Notes: generated from the letters alone by a model not told the origin. 64,000 nt of DNA from Streptococcus mitis (GCF_002005545.1 NZ_LBMT01000001.1:766301-830300), one strand, 5' to 3'; shown: positions 37,739 through 47,851, counted from the first letter of the stretch. A program made the numbers and translations.

Positions 37739-38533
37739 ATGGATTTGGGTGATAATGAGCTAACACTGACTCCCATACCTGGGAAAAGTGGCAAGGCTTA
37801 TATGGGTAGCTATCCTGATGGGAAGCGTATCTTTGTAAAAATGAACACCTCTCCAATCCTACCTGGTCTAGCTAGAGAACAAATTGCTCCACAATTATTA
37901 TGGAGTCGCCGTTTGGCAGATGGGCGTGATATGTGTGCTCAAGAATGGTTGACAGGCAAGATATTGACCCCCTATGATATGAATCGTAAGCAAATCGTCA
38001 ATATTTTAACCCGTCTTCATCGCTCACGTCCGTTGATGACACAGTTGAGTCGTTTGGGATATGCTATGGAAACACCTGTAGATTTACTACAGTCTTGGCA
38101 GGAAACGGCTCCAGATGCTTTGCGTAAAAATCATTTTATCAGTGAAGTGATGGCTGATTTACGTCAAACTATTCCAGGATTTAGAGAGGACTATGCGACC
38201 ATTGTCCATGGAGATGTACGACATAGTAATTGGATTGAGACAGACAGTGGCTTGATTTATTTGGTGGATTGGGATTCGGTTCGTTTGACCGATCGCATGT
38301 TTGATGTGGCCCATATGCTCTGCCATTATATTCCAGAACATCAGTGGAAGGAATGGTTGACCTACTACGGCTATAAGTATAATCAAACGGTATTAAATAA
38401 ATTGTATTGGTACGGTCAATTGTCTTACTTGAGCCAGATTTCCAAGTATTATATGAACCAAGATTTAGAAAATGTCAATCGGGAGATTCATGGCTTGCGT
38501 CACTTCCGAGACAAGTATGGAAAGAGAAGATGA
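37739..38533 (+). CDS. ccrZ: Cell-cycle regulator CcrZ, choline-kinase-like
   Basis: These 264 residues form a protein-kinase-like/aminoglycoside-phosphotransferase fold: nucleotide-binding N lobe ([22 protein letters not shown]), catalytic loop [10 protein letters not shown] (His157) and metal-binding LVDWDSVRL near 176. CcrZ in S. pneumoniae links FtsZ to DnaA-driven replication initiation. The stop overlaps trmB, the same pair as in pneumococcus. GGAGG precedes the ATG. Confidence 0.92.
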   Translation: MDLGDNELTLTPIPGKSGKAYMGSYPDGKRIFVKMNTSPILPGLAREQIAPQLLWSRRLADGRDMCAQEWLTGKILTPYDMNRKQIVNILTRLHRSRPLMTQLSRLGYAMETPVDLLQSWQETAPDALRKNHFISEVMADLRQTIPGFREDYATIVHGDVRHSNWIETDSGLIYLVDWDSVRLTDRMFDVAHMLCHYIPEHQWKEWLTYYGYKYNQTVLNKLYWYGQLSYLSQISKYYMNQDLENVNREIHGLRHFRDKYGKRR

Positions 38534-39165
38534 GAGTTAGAAATCGTAAAGGGGCGACAGAATTACTAGAGGCAAATCCCCAGTATGTGGTCCTCAATCC
38601 CTTAGAAGCCAAGGGAAAATGGCGGGACTTGTTTGGCAATGATAATCCCATTCATGTGGAGGTTGGAAGTGGAAAGGGTGCCTTTGTTTCAGGTATGGCT
38701 AAGCAAAACCCTGACATCAACTATATCGGGATTGATATTCAAAAGTCTGTTTTGAGCTACGCTTTGGACAAGGTGCTTGAAGTTGGAGTGCCTAACATCA
38801 AGCTCTTGTGGGTAGATGGTTCTGATTTGACTGACTACTTTGAAGACGGTGAGATTGATCGCTTGTATCTGAACTTTTCAGATCCATGGCCTAAAAAACG
38901 CCATGAAAAGCGTCGTTTGACCTACAAGACCTTCTTGGATACCTTCAAGCGTATCTTGCCTGAAAATGGAGAAATTCATTTCAAGACGGATAACCGTGGC
39001 TTGTTTGAGTACAGCCTAGTGAGCTTTTCTCAATATGGCATGAAACTCAATGGTGTCTGGCTTGATTTACATGCTAGTGATTTTGAAGGCAATGTCATGA
39101 CAGAATACGAGCAAAAATTCTCCAACAAGGGTCAAGTTATCTACCGAGTTGAGGCAGAATTTTAA
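38530..39165 (+). CDS. trmB: tRNA (guanine-N7) methyltransferase
   Basis: This 211-residue enzyme modifies G46 of tRNA using SAM. Motif I is [11 protein letters not shown] near 43, followed by YIGIDIQ and the active-site [15 protein letters not shown] near 117-131. ATG 38530 overlaps the ccrZ stop; the open frame reaching back to 38407 lies inside ccrZ and is rejected. Confidence 0.95.
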   Translation: MRVRNRKGATELLEANPQYVVLNPLEAKGKWRDLFGNDNPIHVEVGSGKGAFVSGMAKQNPDINYIGIDIQKSVLSYALDKVLEVGVPNIKLLWVDGSDLTDYFEDGEIDRLYLNFSDPWPKKRHEKRRLTYKTFLDTFKRILPENGEIHFKTDNRGLFEYSLVSFSQYGMKLNGVWLDLHASDFEGNVMTEYEQKFSNKGQVIYRVEAEF

Positions 39166-39202
39166 GAAATAGCCTAAAATCAGGCTGTATAAGTGCTTTT
39201 GC

Positions 39203-39231
39203 TTTACATAAGTTGGCAAACGTGCTATACT
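39203..39231 (+). promoter_or_regulatory. Promoter of the rimP-nusA-infB operon
   Basis: TTTACA (39203-39208), 17-base spacer, TATACT (39226-39231) with TG one base upstream (extended -10). Confidence 0.8.
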
Positions 39232-39290
39232 AAGAGTAAGAATATGAAAAGTGAGGCGGGGAAATATCTTCGCCTCTTGCTTATGAGGAG

Positions 39291-39770
39291 GTGGACGCAA
39301 TCGCAACAATCGTAGAATTAGTCAGAGAAGTTGTAGAACCTGTCATCCAAGCACCTTTCGAACTCGTGGATATCGAGTATGGAAAGATTGGCAGTGACAT
39401 GATTCTCAGTATTTTTGTAGATAAACCTGAAGGAATTACCTTGAACGACACGGCAGACTTGACAGAAATTATCAGTCCTGTTCTAGACACCATCAAGCCA
39501 GATCCCTTCCCAGAACAATATTTCCTAGAAATCACCAGTCCAGGCTTGGAACGTCCTTTAAAAACCAAGGATGCCGTTGCTGGAGCAGTTGGGAAATACA
39601 TCCATGTCGGGCTCTACCAAGCCATCGATAAGCAAAAGGTCTTTGAAGGAACCTTGTTGGCCTTCGAAGAGGACGAGTTGACTATGGAATATATGGACAA
39701 GACGCGTAAGAAAACTGTCCAAATTCCATACAGTTTAGTATCAAAAGCACGTTTAGCAGTTAAATTATAG
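39291..39770 (+). CDS. rimP: Ribosome maturation factor RimP
   Basis: This 159-residue factor for 30S assembly (counted from GTG 39291) has the core patterns [27 protein letters not shown] and [11 protein letters not shown]-like [12 protein letters not shown]. The start is unusual: the perfect AGGAGG (39286-39291) runs into the GTG itself, while an in-frame ATC at 39300 has 8-base spacing. The conventional start is reported here. First gene of the transcription/translation operon. Confidence 0.93.
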   Translation: MDAIATIVELVREVVEPVIQAPFELVDIEYGKIGSDMILSIFVDKPEGITLNDTADLTEIISPVLDTIKPDPFPEQYFLEITSPGLERPLKTKDAVAGAVGKYIHVGLYQAIDKQKVFEGTLLAFEEDELTMEYMDKTRKKTVQIPYSLVSKARLAVKL

Positions 39771-39813
39771 AAAAAGAAAGGATAGCTTTTGAGGATTCAA
39801 AAGTGAAGAAAAC

Positions 39814-40950
39814 ATGAGTAAAGAAATGCTAGAGGCCTTCCGCATTTTGGAAGAAGACAAGGGAATCAAAAAAGAAGACATCATCGATGCAGTAGTAGAA
39901 TCGCTTCGTTCCGCTTATCGCAGACGCTATGGTCAATCAGACAGCGTAGCTATTGACTTCAACGAAAAAACAGGTGACTTTACCGTTTACACTGTCCGTG
40001 AAGTAGTTGATGAGGTATTTGATAGCCGTTTGGAAATCAGCTTGAAAGATGCTCTTGCCATTAATTCAGCCTATGAGCTTGGTGACAAAATCAAGTTTGA
40101 AGAAGCACCTGCTGAGTTTGGTCGTGTAGCAGCTCAATCTGCCAAACAAACCATCATGGAAAAAATGCGCAAGCAAACACGTGCCATCACTTACAATACT
40201 TACAAAGAGCATGAACAAGAAATCATGTCTGGTACAGTAGAACGCTTTGACAACCGCTTTATCTATGTCAACCTCGGCAGCATCGAAGCCCAATTGTCAA
40301 AACAAGACCAAATTCCTGGGGAAGTTTTTGCTTCTCATGATCGTATCGAAGTTTATGTCTACAAGGTTGAAGACAACCCTCGCGGTGTCAACGTCTTTGT
40401 TAGCCGTAGCCATCCAGAAATGATCAAACGCTTGATGGAGCAAGAAATTCCAGAAGTTTATGATGGAACTGTTGAAATCATGAGCGTGGCTCGTGAAGCT
40501 GGTGACCGTACGAAGGTTGCCGTTCGTAGCCATAATCCAAACGTGGACGCTATCGGTACAATCGTTGGACGTGGTGGAGCGAATATCAAGAAGATTACTA
40601 GCAAATTCCACCCAGCTCGCTACGATGCTAAGAGCGACCGTATGGTGCCAATCGAAGAAAATATCGACGTTATCGAGTGGGTAGCAGATCCAGCTGAATT
40701 TATCTACAATGCCATCGCTCCTGCTGAGGTTGACCAAGTTATCTTTGACGAAAACGACAGCAAACGTGCCTTGGTGGTTGTTCCTGATAACAAGCTTTCT
40801 CTTGCCATCGGTCGTCGTGGACAAAACGTTCGTTTGGCGGCTCACTTGACTGGTTACCGTATCGATATCAAGTCTGCTAGTGAATTTGAAGCCATGGAAG
40901 AAGCTGGTTCGGTAGAGTTGGAAGCAGAAAACGATACTGTAGAAGAATAA
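39814..40950 (+). CDS. nusA: Transcription elongation/antitermination factor NusA
   Basis: The 378 residues comprise an N-terminal RNA-polymerase-binding domain (1-130), an S1 domain (SGTVERFDNRFIYVNLG near 138) and two KH domains (IVGRGGANIKKIT and AIGRRGQNVRLAA). The length is typical for Firmicutes, which lack the C-terminal acidic repeats. It sits 43 bases after rimP in the conserved operon. Confidence 0.97.
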   Translation: MSKEMLEAFRILEEDKGIKKEDIIDAVVESLRSAYRRRYGQSDSVAIDFNEKTGDFTVYTVREVVDEVFDSRLEISLKDALAINSAYELGDKIKFEEAPAEFGRVAAQSAKQTIMEKMRKQTRAITYNTYKEHEQEIMSGTVERFDNRFIYVNLGSIEAQLSKQDQIPGEVFASHDRIEVYVYKVEDNPRGVNVFVSRSHPEMIKRLMEQEIPEVYDGTVEIMSVAREAGDRTKVAVRSHNPNVDAIGTIVGRGGANIKKITSKFHPARYDAKSDRMVPIEENIDVIEWVADPAEFIYNAIAPAEVDQVIFDENDSKRALVVVPDNKLSLAIGRRGQNVRLAAHLTGYRIDIKSASEFEAMEEAGSVELEAENDTVEE

Positions 40951-40971
40951 AAGCTGCTAGAGGAGGGAAAG

Positions 40972-41265
40972 ATGAAAACAAGAAAAATCCCTTTGCGCAA
41001 GTCTGTTGTGTCCAATGAAGTGATTGATAAGCGGGATTTGCTCCGCATTGTCAAAAACAAAGAAGGGCAAGTCTTTATCGATCCAACAGGCAAGGCTAAT
41101 GGCCGCGGCGCTTATATCAAACTAGACAATGCAGAAGCCATAGAGGCTAAAAAGAAGAAGGTCTTTAACCGCAGCTTTAGCATGGAAGTGGAAGAAAGCT
41201 TTTATGACGAGTTGATCGCTTATGTGGATCACAAAGTGAAAAGAAGAGAGTTAGGACTTGAATAA
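40972..41265 (+). CDS. ylxR: YlxR family RNA-binding protein
   Basis: This 97-residue DUF448/YlxR protein has RKIPLRKSVVSNEVIDKRDLLRIV (the family's usual Cys is Ser here) and a GRGAYI motif near 45. In B. subtilis the protein (RnpM) modulates RNase P. AGGAGG precedes the start; the end overlaps ylxQ. Confidence 0.9.
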   Translation: MKTRKIPLRKSVVSNEVIDKRDLLRIVKNKEGQVFIDPTGKANGRGAYIKLDNAEAIEAKKKKVFNRSFSMEVEESFYDELIAYVDHKVKRRELGLE

Positions 41266-41557
41266 GCAAAAGATAAGCAATCTCTTGGGACTCGCTCAGC
41301 GAGCAGGCCGAATAATATCGGGTGAAGAATTGGTGGTCAAGGCCATTCAAGACGGCAAGGCCAAGTTGGTCTTTCTAGCCCATGATGCTGGACCCAATCT
41401 AACCAAGAAGATTCAAGATAAAAGTCATTATTATCAAGTAGAAATTGTAACCGTGTTTTCAACACTGGAATTAAGCATAGCAGTCGGAAAATCGAGAAAG
41501 GTTTTGGCTGTAATAGATGCTGGATTTACAAAGAAAATGAGGTCTCTTATGGAATAG
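41258..41557 (+). CDS. ylxQ: L7Ae-like ribosomal protein YlxQ
   Basis: This 99-residue L7Ae/L30e-fold, kink-turn-binding protein has [21 protein letters not shown] near 10-30 and [17 protein letters not shown]. It has a TTG start overlapping the ylxR end by 8 bases. It is conserved in the nusA-infB operon; its exact role is unknown. Confidence 0.9.
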   Translation: MNKQKISNLLGLAQRAGRIISGEELVVKAIQDGKAKLVFLAHDAGPNLTKKIQDKSHYYQVEIVTVFSTLELSIAVGKSRKVLAVIDAGFTKKMRSLME

Positions 41558-41573
41558 AAGAGGAGGACATGAT

Positions 41574-44384
41574 TTGTCTAAGAAAAGATTGTACGAAATC
41601 GCAAAAGAACTTGGAAAAGAAAGTAAAGAAGTTGTAGCGCGTGCAAAAGAGTTGGGCTTGGATGTGAAAAGCCACTCATCAAGTGTGGAAGAAGCTGTCG
41701 CTGCAAAAATCGCTGCCAGCTTTAAGCCTGCAGCTGCTCCGAAAGTAGAAGCAAAACCTGCAGCACCAAAAGCAAGTGCAGAAAAGAAAGCCGAAAAATC
41801 TGAGCCAGCTAAACCAGCTGTAGCTAAGGAAGAGGCAAAACCAGCTGAGCCAGTCGCTCCGAAAACAGAAAAAGTAGCGGCTAAACCGCAAAGTCGTAAT
41901 TTCAAGGCTGAGCGTGAAGCACGTGCCAAAGAGCAGGCAGAACGACGCAAGCAAAATAAGGGCAATAACCGTGATCAACAACAAAACGGAAACCGTCAGA
42001 AAAACGACGGTCGTAATGGTGGGAAACAAGCTCAAGGCAACCGCGACAATCGTCGCTTTAATGACCAAGCTAAGAAACAGCAAGGTCAGCAAAATCGTAG
42101 AAATGAGCGCCGTCAGCAAGAGGACAAACGTCCAAATCAAGCGGCTCCACGTGTTGACTTTAAAGCCCGTGCAGCAGCCCTAAAAGCAGAGCAAAATGCA
42201 GAATATGCCCGTTCAAGTGAGGAACGTTTCAAGCAGACTCAGGCTGCCAAAGAAGCCTTGGCCCAAGCAAATAAACGCAAGGAGCCAGAGGAAATCTTTG
42301 AAGAAGTGGCTAAGTTAGCTGAACAAGCGCAACAAGAACAGCAAGCACAGCAAGTTCAAGCAGTGGTTGAAGTCGTCCCTGAGAAAACAGAACCTGCAGT
42401 GGATACACGTCGTAAAAAACAAGCTCGACCAGACAAAAATCGTGACGATTATGATCACGAAGAAGATGGTCCTAGAAAACAACAAAAGAATCGAAGTAGT
42501 CAAAATCAAGTGAGAAATCAAAAGAATAGTAACTGGAATAACAACAAAAAGAACAAAAAAGGCAATAACAAGAACAACCGTAATCAGACTCCAAAACCTG
42601 TTACAGAGCGTAAATTCCATGAATTGCCAACAGAATTTGAGTATACAGATGGTATGACCGTTGCGGAAATCGCAAAACGTATCAAACGTGAACCAGCTGA
42701 AATCGTTAAGAAACTCTTTATGATGGGTGTCATGGCCACACAAAACCAATCCTTGGATGGAGAAACCATCGAACTCCTCATGGTGGATTACGGTATCGAA
42801 GCCAAACAAAAGGTTGAAGTGGATAATGCCGACATCGAACGTTTCTTTGTCGAAGATGGTTATCTTAATGAAGATGAATTGGTTGAGCGTCCACCAGTTG
42901 TAACTATCATGGGACACGTTGACCATGGTAAAACAACTCTCCTAGATACCCTTCGTAACTCTCGTGTTGCTACAGGTGAAGCAGGTGGTATCACTCAGCA
43001 TATCGGTGCCTACCAAATTGTTGAAAATGGCAAGAAGATTACCTTCCTTGATACACCAGGACACGCGGCCTTTACATCTATGCGTGCGCGTGGTGCTTCT
43101 GTTACCGATATTACGATCTTGGTCGTAGCGGCAGATGACGGAGTTATGCCTCAAACTATCGAAGCCATCAACCACTCAAAAGCAGCCAACGTTCCAATTA
43201 TCGTAGCCATCAACAAGATTGATAAACCAGGTGCCAACCCAGAACGCGTTATCGGTGAATTGGCAGAGCATGGTGTTATGTCAACGGCTTGGGGTGGAGA
43301 TTCTGAATTTGTTGAAATTTCAGCTAAATTCAACCAAAACATCGAAGAATTGTTGGAAACAGTCCTTCTTGTGGCTGAAATCCAAGAACTCAAGGCAGAC
43401 CCAACAGTTCGTGCGATCGGTACAGTTATCGAAGCGCGCTTGGATAAAGGAAAAGGTGCGGTCGCAACCCTTCTTGTTCAACAAGGTACCTTGAATGTTC
43501 AAGACCCAATCGTTGTCGGAAATACCTTCGGTCGTGTCCGTGCTATGACCAACGACCTTGGTCGTCGTGTTAAAGTTGCTGGACCATCAACACCAGTTTC
43601 TATCACAGGTTTGAACGAAGCGCCAATGGCGGGTGACCACTTTGCCGTTTACGAAGATGAAAAATCTGCGCGTGCAGCTGGTGAAGAGCGTGCCAAACGT
43701 GCCCTCATGAAACAACGTCAAGCTACCCAACGTGTCAGCCTTGAAAACCTCTTTGATACCCTTAAAGCTGGTGAACTCAAGTCTGTTAACGTTATCATCA
43801 AGGCCGATGTACAAGGTTCTGTTGAAGCCCTTTCTGCTTCACTTCAAAAAATCGATGTGGAAGGTGTCAAAGTGACCATCGTCCACTCGGCAGTCGGTGC
43901 CATCAACGAATCTGACGTGACTCTTGCCGAAGCTTCAAATGCCTTTATCGTTGGTTTCAACGTACGCCCTACACCACAAGCGCGTCAACAAGCCGAAGCT
44001 GACGATGTGGAAATCCGTCTTCACAGCATTATCTACAAGGTTATCGAAGAGATGGAAGAAGCCATGAAGGGGATGCTTGATCCAGAATTTGAAGAAAAAG
44101 TTATCGGTGAAGCAGTTATTCGTGAAACCTTCAAGGTATCTAAAGTGGGAACCATCGGTGGATTCATGGTTATCAACGGTAAGGTTACCCGTGACTCTAA
44201 AGTCCGTGTTATCCGTGACGGTGTTGTTATCTATGATGGCGAACTCGCAAGCTTGAAACACTATAAAGACGACGTCAAAGAAGTTACAAACGGCCGTGAA
44301 GGTGGATTGATGATTGATGGCTACAATGATATCAAGATGGATGATGTGATTGAGGCTTATGTCATGGAAGAAATCAAGAGATAA
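41574..44384 (+). CDS. infB: Translation initiation factor IF-2
   Basis: This 936-residue GTPase brings initiator tRNA to the ribosome. A long charged Ala/Lys/Gln/Asn-rich N-terminal region (about 50-340) precedes IF2_N and the G domain: G1 GHVDHGKTT near 446, DTPGHAAFT near 492, NKIDKPGAN near 546. The TTG start follows AGAGGAGGACA at good spacing; an ATG just upstream is out of frame. The N-terminal low-complexity region is a spot for length variation among strains. Confidence 0.97.
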   Translation: MSKKRLYEIAKELGKESKEVVARAKELGLDVKSHSSSVEEAVAAKIAASFKPAAAPKVEAKPAAPKASAEKKAEKSEPAKPAVAKEEAKPAEPVAPKTEKVAAKPQSRNFKAEREARAKEQAERRKQNKGNNRDQQQNGNRQKNDGRNGGKQAQGNRDNRRFNDQAKKQQGQQNRRNERRQQEDKRPNQAAPRVDFKARAAALKAEQNAEYARSSEERFKQTQAAKEALAQANKRKEPEEIFEEVAKLAEQAQQEQQAQQVQAVVEVVPEKTEPAVDTRRKKQARPDKNRDDYDHEEDGPRKQQKNRSSQNQVRNQKNSNWNNNKKNKKGNNKNNRNQTPKPVTERKFHELPTEFEYTDGMTVAEIAKRIKREPAEIVKKLFMMGVMATQNQSLDGETIELLMVDYGIEAKQKVEVDNADIERFFVEDGYLNEDELVERPPVVTIMGHVDHGKTTLLDTLRNSRVATGEAGGITQHIGAYQIVENGKKITFLDTPGHAAFTSMRARGASVTDITILVVAADDGVMPQTIEAINHSKAANVPIIVAINKIDKPGANPERVIGELAEHGVMSTAWGGDSEFVEISAKFNQNIEELLETVLLVAEIQELKADPTVRAIGTVIEARLDKGKGAVATLLVQQGTLNVQDPIVVGNTFGRVRAMTNDLGRRVKVAGPSTPVSITGLNEAPMAGDHFAVYEDEKSARAAGEERAKRALMKQRQATQRVSLENLFDTLKAGELKSVNVIIKADVQGSVEALSASLQKIDVEGVKVTIVHSAVGAINESDVTLAEASNAFIVGFNVRPTPQARQQAEADDVEIRLHSIIYKVIEEMEEAMKGMLDPEFEEKVIGEAVIRETFKVSKVGTIGGFMVINGKVTRDSKVRVIRDGVVIYDGELASLKHYKDDVKEVTNGREGGLMIDGYNDIKMDDVIEAYVMEEIKR

Positions 44385-44488
44385 TAGAGAAACGATAGCT
44401 CATTTGACTCGTCGTCAACAGCGCCTTGATGAACCCTCAGTTCTATCTAAGGCTTGTTTCCTAGATTCAAATGGCTCTAGTTCCTCTA
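44385..44488 (+). ncRNA. Candidate structured RNA between infB and rbfA
   Basis: Nested pairings: TAGAGaAAC / GTTcCTCTA (44385-44393 with 44480-44488), CATTTGA / TCAAATG (44401-44407 with 44467-44473), AACA / TGTT and GCCTT / AAGGC (44423-44427 with 44449-44453), GAAC / GTTC (44431-44443). It forms a long branched hairpin directly after the infB stop. Only one copy is present, so there is no covariation support. It may be a processing or regulatory structure within the operon. Confidence 0.45.
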
Positions 44489-44500
44489 TCTAATAAAAAT

Positions 44501-44527
44501 AGCTAGGTCTGCTGGCCTAGCTTTTGG
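44501..44527 (+). terminator. Hairpin/terminator upstream of rbfA
   Basis: AGCTAGG / CCTAGCT stem followed by TTTT, 24 bases before the rbfA start. A partial terminator would lower rbfA relative to infB. Confidence 0.65.
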
Positions 44528-44550
44528 TTCAAAGTAGAGAAAGGAATATC

Positions 44551-44901
44551 ATGGCAAATCATTTCCGTACGGATCGTGTGGGCATGGAAATCAAGCGTGA
44601 AGTCAATGAGATTTTGCAAAAGAAAGTCCGTGATCCGCGTGTCCAAGGCGTGACCATCACAGATGTTCAGATGCTGGGTGACTTGTCTGTAGCCAAGGTT
44701 TACTACACCATTTTGAGTAACCTTGCTTCAGATAATCAAAAAGCTCAAATCGGGCTTGAAAAAGCAACTGGTACCATCAAACGTGAACTTGGTCGTAATT
44801 TGAAATTGTACAAAATCCCAGATTTGACCTTCGTCAAAGACGAATCAATCGAATATGGAAACAAGATTGACGAAATGCTACGCAATCTGGATAAGAACTA
44901 A
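44551..44901 (+). CDS. rbfA: Ribosome-binding factor A
   Basis: This 116-residue KH-like protein binds the 30S subunit during maturation and cold adaptation. The core patterns are [41 protein letters not shown] and the final [24 protein letters not shown] 44551 follows GAAAGGAA; an upstream in-frame codon at 44524 lies in the terminator hairpin. It ends the rimP-infB gene cluster. Confidence 0.95.
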   Translation: MANHFRTDRVGMEIKREVNEILQKKVRDPRVQGVTITDVQMLGDLSVAKVYYTILSNLASDNQKAQIGLEKATGTIKRELGRNLKLYKIPDLTFVKDESIEYGNKIDEMLRNLDKN

Positions 44902-44904
44902 GAA

Positions 44905-44925
44905 GGAGGGGAAACCCTCTTTTTT
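44905..44925 (+). terminator. rbfA terminator
   Basis: GAGGGG-aaa-CCCTC followed by TTTTTT. Confidence 0.85.
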
Positions 44926-45045
44926 AGTGGGTGAACTCTTCTAGCTATTAATAGCTGTATTAGCAAAAAAACAGTTTAAAAAATTTGTAAATACCTCATA
45001 GTATGATATGATAAAGTTTAATACGAATGATAAATGGAGATAGAG

Positions 45046-45825
45046 ATGGGCAAACAAGAGTTAGCGATGCAAGTGCTGCAACAAGTGGTGAAATTACCCA
45101 TGGTCAAAGTTAATCGAGAAAAATTTTTAGTTGACAAATTTTCTAAAGAGTTAGATCGAAAGGATATTGCTACATTATTGGAAAAAGGTCCGACCTCTTT
45201 GTTAACAAAGGAAAGCTTGGATCGAGTTGCTAAGACCTGTATTAAGGACAATGTTCTACGAGCAAGCGGGACTTCGATTTTGGCAGGTTTACCTGGCGGT
45301 ATTGCCATGGCAATCACTATTCCAACAGATGTAGTTCAGTTTTATGCTTTTTCATTAAAGTTAGCCCAAGAACTAGGCTATATTTATGGATTTGATGATC
45401 TTTGGGAATCCCGTGATGAATTGAGCGAGGATGCTCAAAATACACTCTTACTTTATCTCGGTGTCATGCTAGGGGTAAATGGAGCAGGAGCTTTGCTTCG
45501 CTCTGGAGGTGTAACAGTTGCCAAGCATGTGATGAAGACGATTCCGCAGAAAGCGTTGACAAAGACACTTTGGTATCCTATTCTGGAGAAAGTTTTGAAA
45601 ATTTTTGGAGTCAGCTTGACAAAGGGAGGCTTGGCTAAGGGAATGGGAAAAGTGATTCCTATTTTAGGGGGTGTCCTTTCTGGTGGCTTAACCTTTGCGA
45701 CCATGAAGCCGATGGGGGAAAGACTGCAAAAGGAATTATCCAAATTAGTTAACTATAATGAAGGGCAGTATCAAATAGATATTGATACTATCCGAAAAGA
45801 AGCTGAAATCATCGAAGGTGAGTAA
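45046..45825 (+). CDS. EcsC-like / DUF697-like membrane-associated protein
   Basis: The 259 residues comprise a charged N-terminal helical part (1-75), then Gly/Ala-rich hydrophobic stretches (TSILAGLPGGIAMAITIPTD near 85-105; LGVMLGVNGAGALL near 140; IPILGGVLSGGLTFATM near 205), an arrangement seen in EcsC-type and DUF697-type proteins. The identification is tentative. ATG 45046 has GGAGA at 6-base spacing; the in-frame ATG 45034 overlaps it. First of three clustered genes. Confidence 0.55.
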   Translation: MGKQELAMQVLQQVVKLPMVKVNREKFLVDKFSKELDRKDIATLLEKGPTSLLTKESLDRVAKTCIKDNVLRASGTSILAGLPGGIAMAITIPTDVVQFYAFSLKLAQELGYIYGFDDLWESRDELSEDAQNTLLLYLGVMLGVNGAGALLRSGGVTVAKHVMKTIPQKALTKTLWYPILEKVLKIFGVSLTKGGLAKGMGKVIPILGGVLSGGLTFATMKPMGERLQKELSKLVNYNEGQYQIDIDTIRKEAEIIEGE

Positions 45826-45826
45826 T

Positions 45827-46009
45827 ATGGGACTCATAAAAATTCTAGCTAAAACTTACGGGAATTACTTTTTAACCATGCAAGGTGTAAAAGTAATAAA
45901 AACGATAAAGAAAGATGACCATGTCGTTGTTGGTCTGGGGAAACTTTTTATTGCAGACAAGTTAATGGATACGGCTCGATGGCTCATCAAGCCAGAGGAG
46001 AGAGAATGA
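45827..46009 (+). CDS. Small basic protein, 60 residues
   Basis: This 60-residue, Lys-rich amphipathic protein has a hydrophobic middle (VVVGLGKLFIADKLM). It is not recognised. It starts one base after the stop of the EcsC-like gene, with GGTGAG as ribosome site, and overlaps the next gene (ATGA), so it belongs to a three-gene operon. Confidence 0.6.
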   Translation: MGLIKILAKTYGNYFLTMQGVKVIKTIKKDDHVVVGLGKLFIADKLMDTARWLIKPEERE

Positions 46010-46158
46010 AATTTTTTTGGGGACTTCTTGCTATTATTTTTATTAAACCGATTATTGGGATTTTGAAATTCTTTTGGATGATCATCTCTTTTGCAGTCCA
46101 ATTGCTGTTTTACAAGATATTATTTAAGATATTGGATTGGCTCTTTAAACTTATTTAG
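46006..46158 (+). CDS. Small hydrophobic protein, 50 residues
   Basis: This 50-residue protein is almost wholly hydrophobic/aromatic (FFWGLLAIIFIKPIIGILKFF then SFAVQLLFYKILF), so it is probably membrane-inserted. The start overlaps the previous stop (ATGA) with GAGGAGAGAG upstream, supporting translation. The function is unknown; coupling to the EcsC-like gene suggests a small membrane complex. Confidence 0.6.
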   Translation: MKFFWGLLAIIFIKPIIGILKFFWMIISFAVQLLFYKILFKILDWLFKLI

Positions 46159-46179
46159 ATGGTTATCCAAGTCGCAGAG

Positions 46180-46209
46180 AACTAGCAGGAACTCCACTGC
46201 TAGTTTTTT
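46180..46209 (+). terminator. Rho-independent terminator
   Basis: ACTAGCAG / CTGCTAGT followed by TTTTTT. Confidence 0.88.
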
Positions 46210-46274
46210 AATCTCTTTCCTTGTGGTATAATAAAAGCAGTAAAATCATTTTAGAAGATTCAATGGAGGTCGTC

Positions 46275-46508
46275 ATGGACAATATCATCGATGTGTCAAT
46301 TCCTGTTGCAGAAGTGGTGGACAAGCATCCAGAAGTCTTGGAAATTTTAGTCGAGCTTGGTTTTAAACCCCTTGCCAATCCCTTAATGCGCAACACAGTT
46401 GGTCGTAAAGTATCGCTCAAACAGGGTTCTAAGCTCGAAGGAACCCCTATGGACAAGATTGTCCGCACGCTGGAAGCAAACGGCTACGAAGTGATTGGGT
46501 TAGACTAA
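46275..46508 (+). CDS. DUF1858 protein
   Basis: This 77-residue DUF1858 protein has the pattern IPVAEVVDKHPEVLEILVELGF and an HTH-like end MDKIVRTLEANGYEV. ATG 46275 follows TGGAGGTC; upstream in-frame codons are rejected because the ribosome site would lie inside. The stop shares a base with the DUF438 gene (TAATG). The pair is conserved in streptococci, perhaps linked to oxygen or NO sensing through the hemerythrin domain of the partner. Confidence 0.8.
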   Translation: MDNIIDVSIPVAEVVDKHPEVLEILVELGFKPLANPLMRNTVGRKVSLKQGSKLEGTPMDKIVRTLEANGYEVIGLD

Positions 46509-47842
46509 TGGCAGATGAACGGATTCATGTCCTGCGGGATATTTTGTTAGAATTGCATAATGGTGCCTCTCCTGAGTCGGTTCAGGAGCGTTTTGATGCG
46601 ACCTTTGCGGGTGTCTCAGCCATCGAGATTTCCCTCATGGAGCACGAGCTGATGAACTCAGACTCAGGTGTCACCTTTGAAGATGTCATGGAACTCTGCG
46701 ATGTCCATGCCAATCTTTTTAAAAATGCTATTAAAGGTGTTGAAGTTTCTGATACCGAACACCCTGGGCACCCAGTTCGTGTCTTTAAGGAAGAAAATCT
46801 GGCTCTCCGCGCTGCCTTGATTCGCATTCGTAGATTGTTAGATACATATGAGTATATGGAAGATGAAGAAATGCTTGCGGAGATGCGCAAGGGCTTGGTG
46901 CGTCAGATGGGACTTGTGGGGCAATTTGATATTCATTACCAGCGCAAGGAAGAGCTCTTCTTCCCTATCATGGAGCGCTATGGACACGATTCACCTCCTA
47001 AAGTTATGTGGGGAGTGGATGACCAGATCAGGGAACTCTTTCAAACAGCTTTAGCGACAGCCAAGTCACTACCAGAAGTGTCGATTTCCGCTGTAAAGGA
47101 AGCTTTTGAAGCTTTTGCGACAGAGTTTGAAAGTATGATTTTCAAGGAAGAATCTATCCTTCTCATGATTCTTCTTGAGTCCTTTACTCAGGATGACTGG
47201 CTTCAGATTGCGGAGGAGAGCGACGCTTATGGTTATGCCATCATACGTCCATCTGAGAAATGGGTGCCAGAAAGACATAGCTTTGTTGAGGAAGATAGTG
47301 CAGGGGAGCCTGTACAGCTAGATACGGCAGAGGGTCAAGTTCAGCAAGTTATCGATACGCCAGAAGGCCAGTTTACTATTACCTTTACTCCTAAGGAAAA
47401 GGAAGCAGTGCTGGACCGCCATAGTCAACAGGCTTTTGGGAATGGCTATCTCTCAGTAGAGCAGGCCAATCTCATCCTCAATCATCTTCCTATGGAGATT
47501 ACCTTTGTCAATAAAGACGATATTTTCCAGTATTACAATGACAATACGCCGGCTGATGAGATGATTTTCAAACGAACACCGTCCCAAGTCGGGCGCAATG
47601 TTGAACTTTGCCATCCGCCTAAGTATTTGGACAAGATCAAGACCATAATGAAGGGGCTTCGTGAGGGAAGCAAAGACAAGTATGAAATGTGGTTCAAATC
47701 TGAGTCACGAGGCAAGTTTGTCCACATCACCTACGCAGCAGTGCACGATGAAGAGGGAGAATTCCAAGGAGTGCTGGAGTATGTTCAGGATATTCAGCCC
47801 TACCGTGAGATTGATACGGACTATTTCCGTGGATTAGAATAA
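46508..47842 (+). CDS. DUF438-hemerythrin-PAS protein
   Basis: The 444 residues comprise an N-terminal DUF438 (about 1-100), a hemerythrin-like four-helix domain (EHPGHPVRVFKEENLAL near 82-98, HYQRKEELFFPIMERYGH near 143-160, EFESMIFKEESILL near 206-219, with His/Glu iron-ligand positions) and a C-terminal PAS domain (about 315-440, EITFVNKDDIFQYYND). The architecture suggests a cytoplasmic sensor of oxygen, NO or redox state. It overlaps the DUF1858 gene. Confidence 0.82.
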   Translation: MADERIHVLRDILLELHNGASPESVQERFDATFAGVSAIEISLMEHELMNSDSGVTFEDVMELCDVHANLFKNAIKGVEVSDTEHPGHPVRVFKEENLALRAALIRIRRLLDTYEYMEDEEMLAEMRKGLVRQMGLVGQFDIHYQRKEELFFPIMERYGHDSPPKVMWGVDDQIRELFQTALATAKSLPEVSISAVKEAFEAFATEFESMIFKEESILLMILLESFTQDDWLQIAEESDAYGYAIIRPSEKWVPERHSFVEEDSAGEPVQLDTAEGQVQQVIDTPEGQFTITFTPKEKEAVLDRHSQQAFGNGYLSVEQANLILNHLPMEITFVNKDDIFQYYNDNTPADEMIFKRTPSQVGRNVELCHPPKYLDKIKTIMKGLREGSKDKYEMWFKSESRGKFVHITYAAVHDEEGEFQGVLEYVQDIQPYREIDTDYFRGLE

Positions 47843-47851
47843 GGAGAAAAA

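Noticed and set aside
41471-42926. Long antisense frames opposite infB
   Set aside because: They mirror the low-complexity Lys/Ala/Gln-rich region of IF-2 and translate to Phe/Leu/Val-rich nonsense without start signals.
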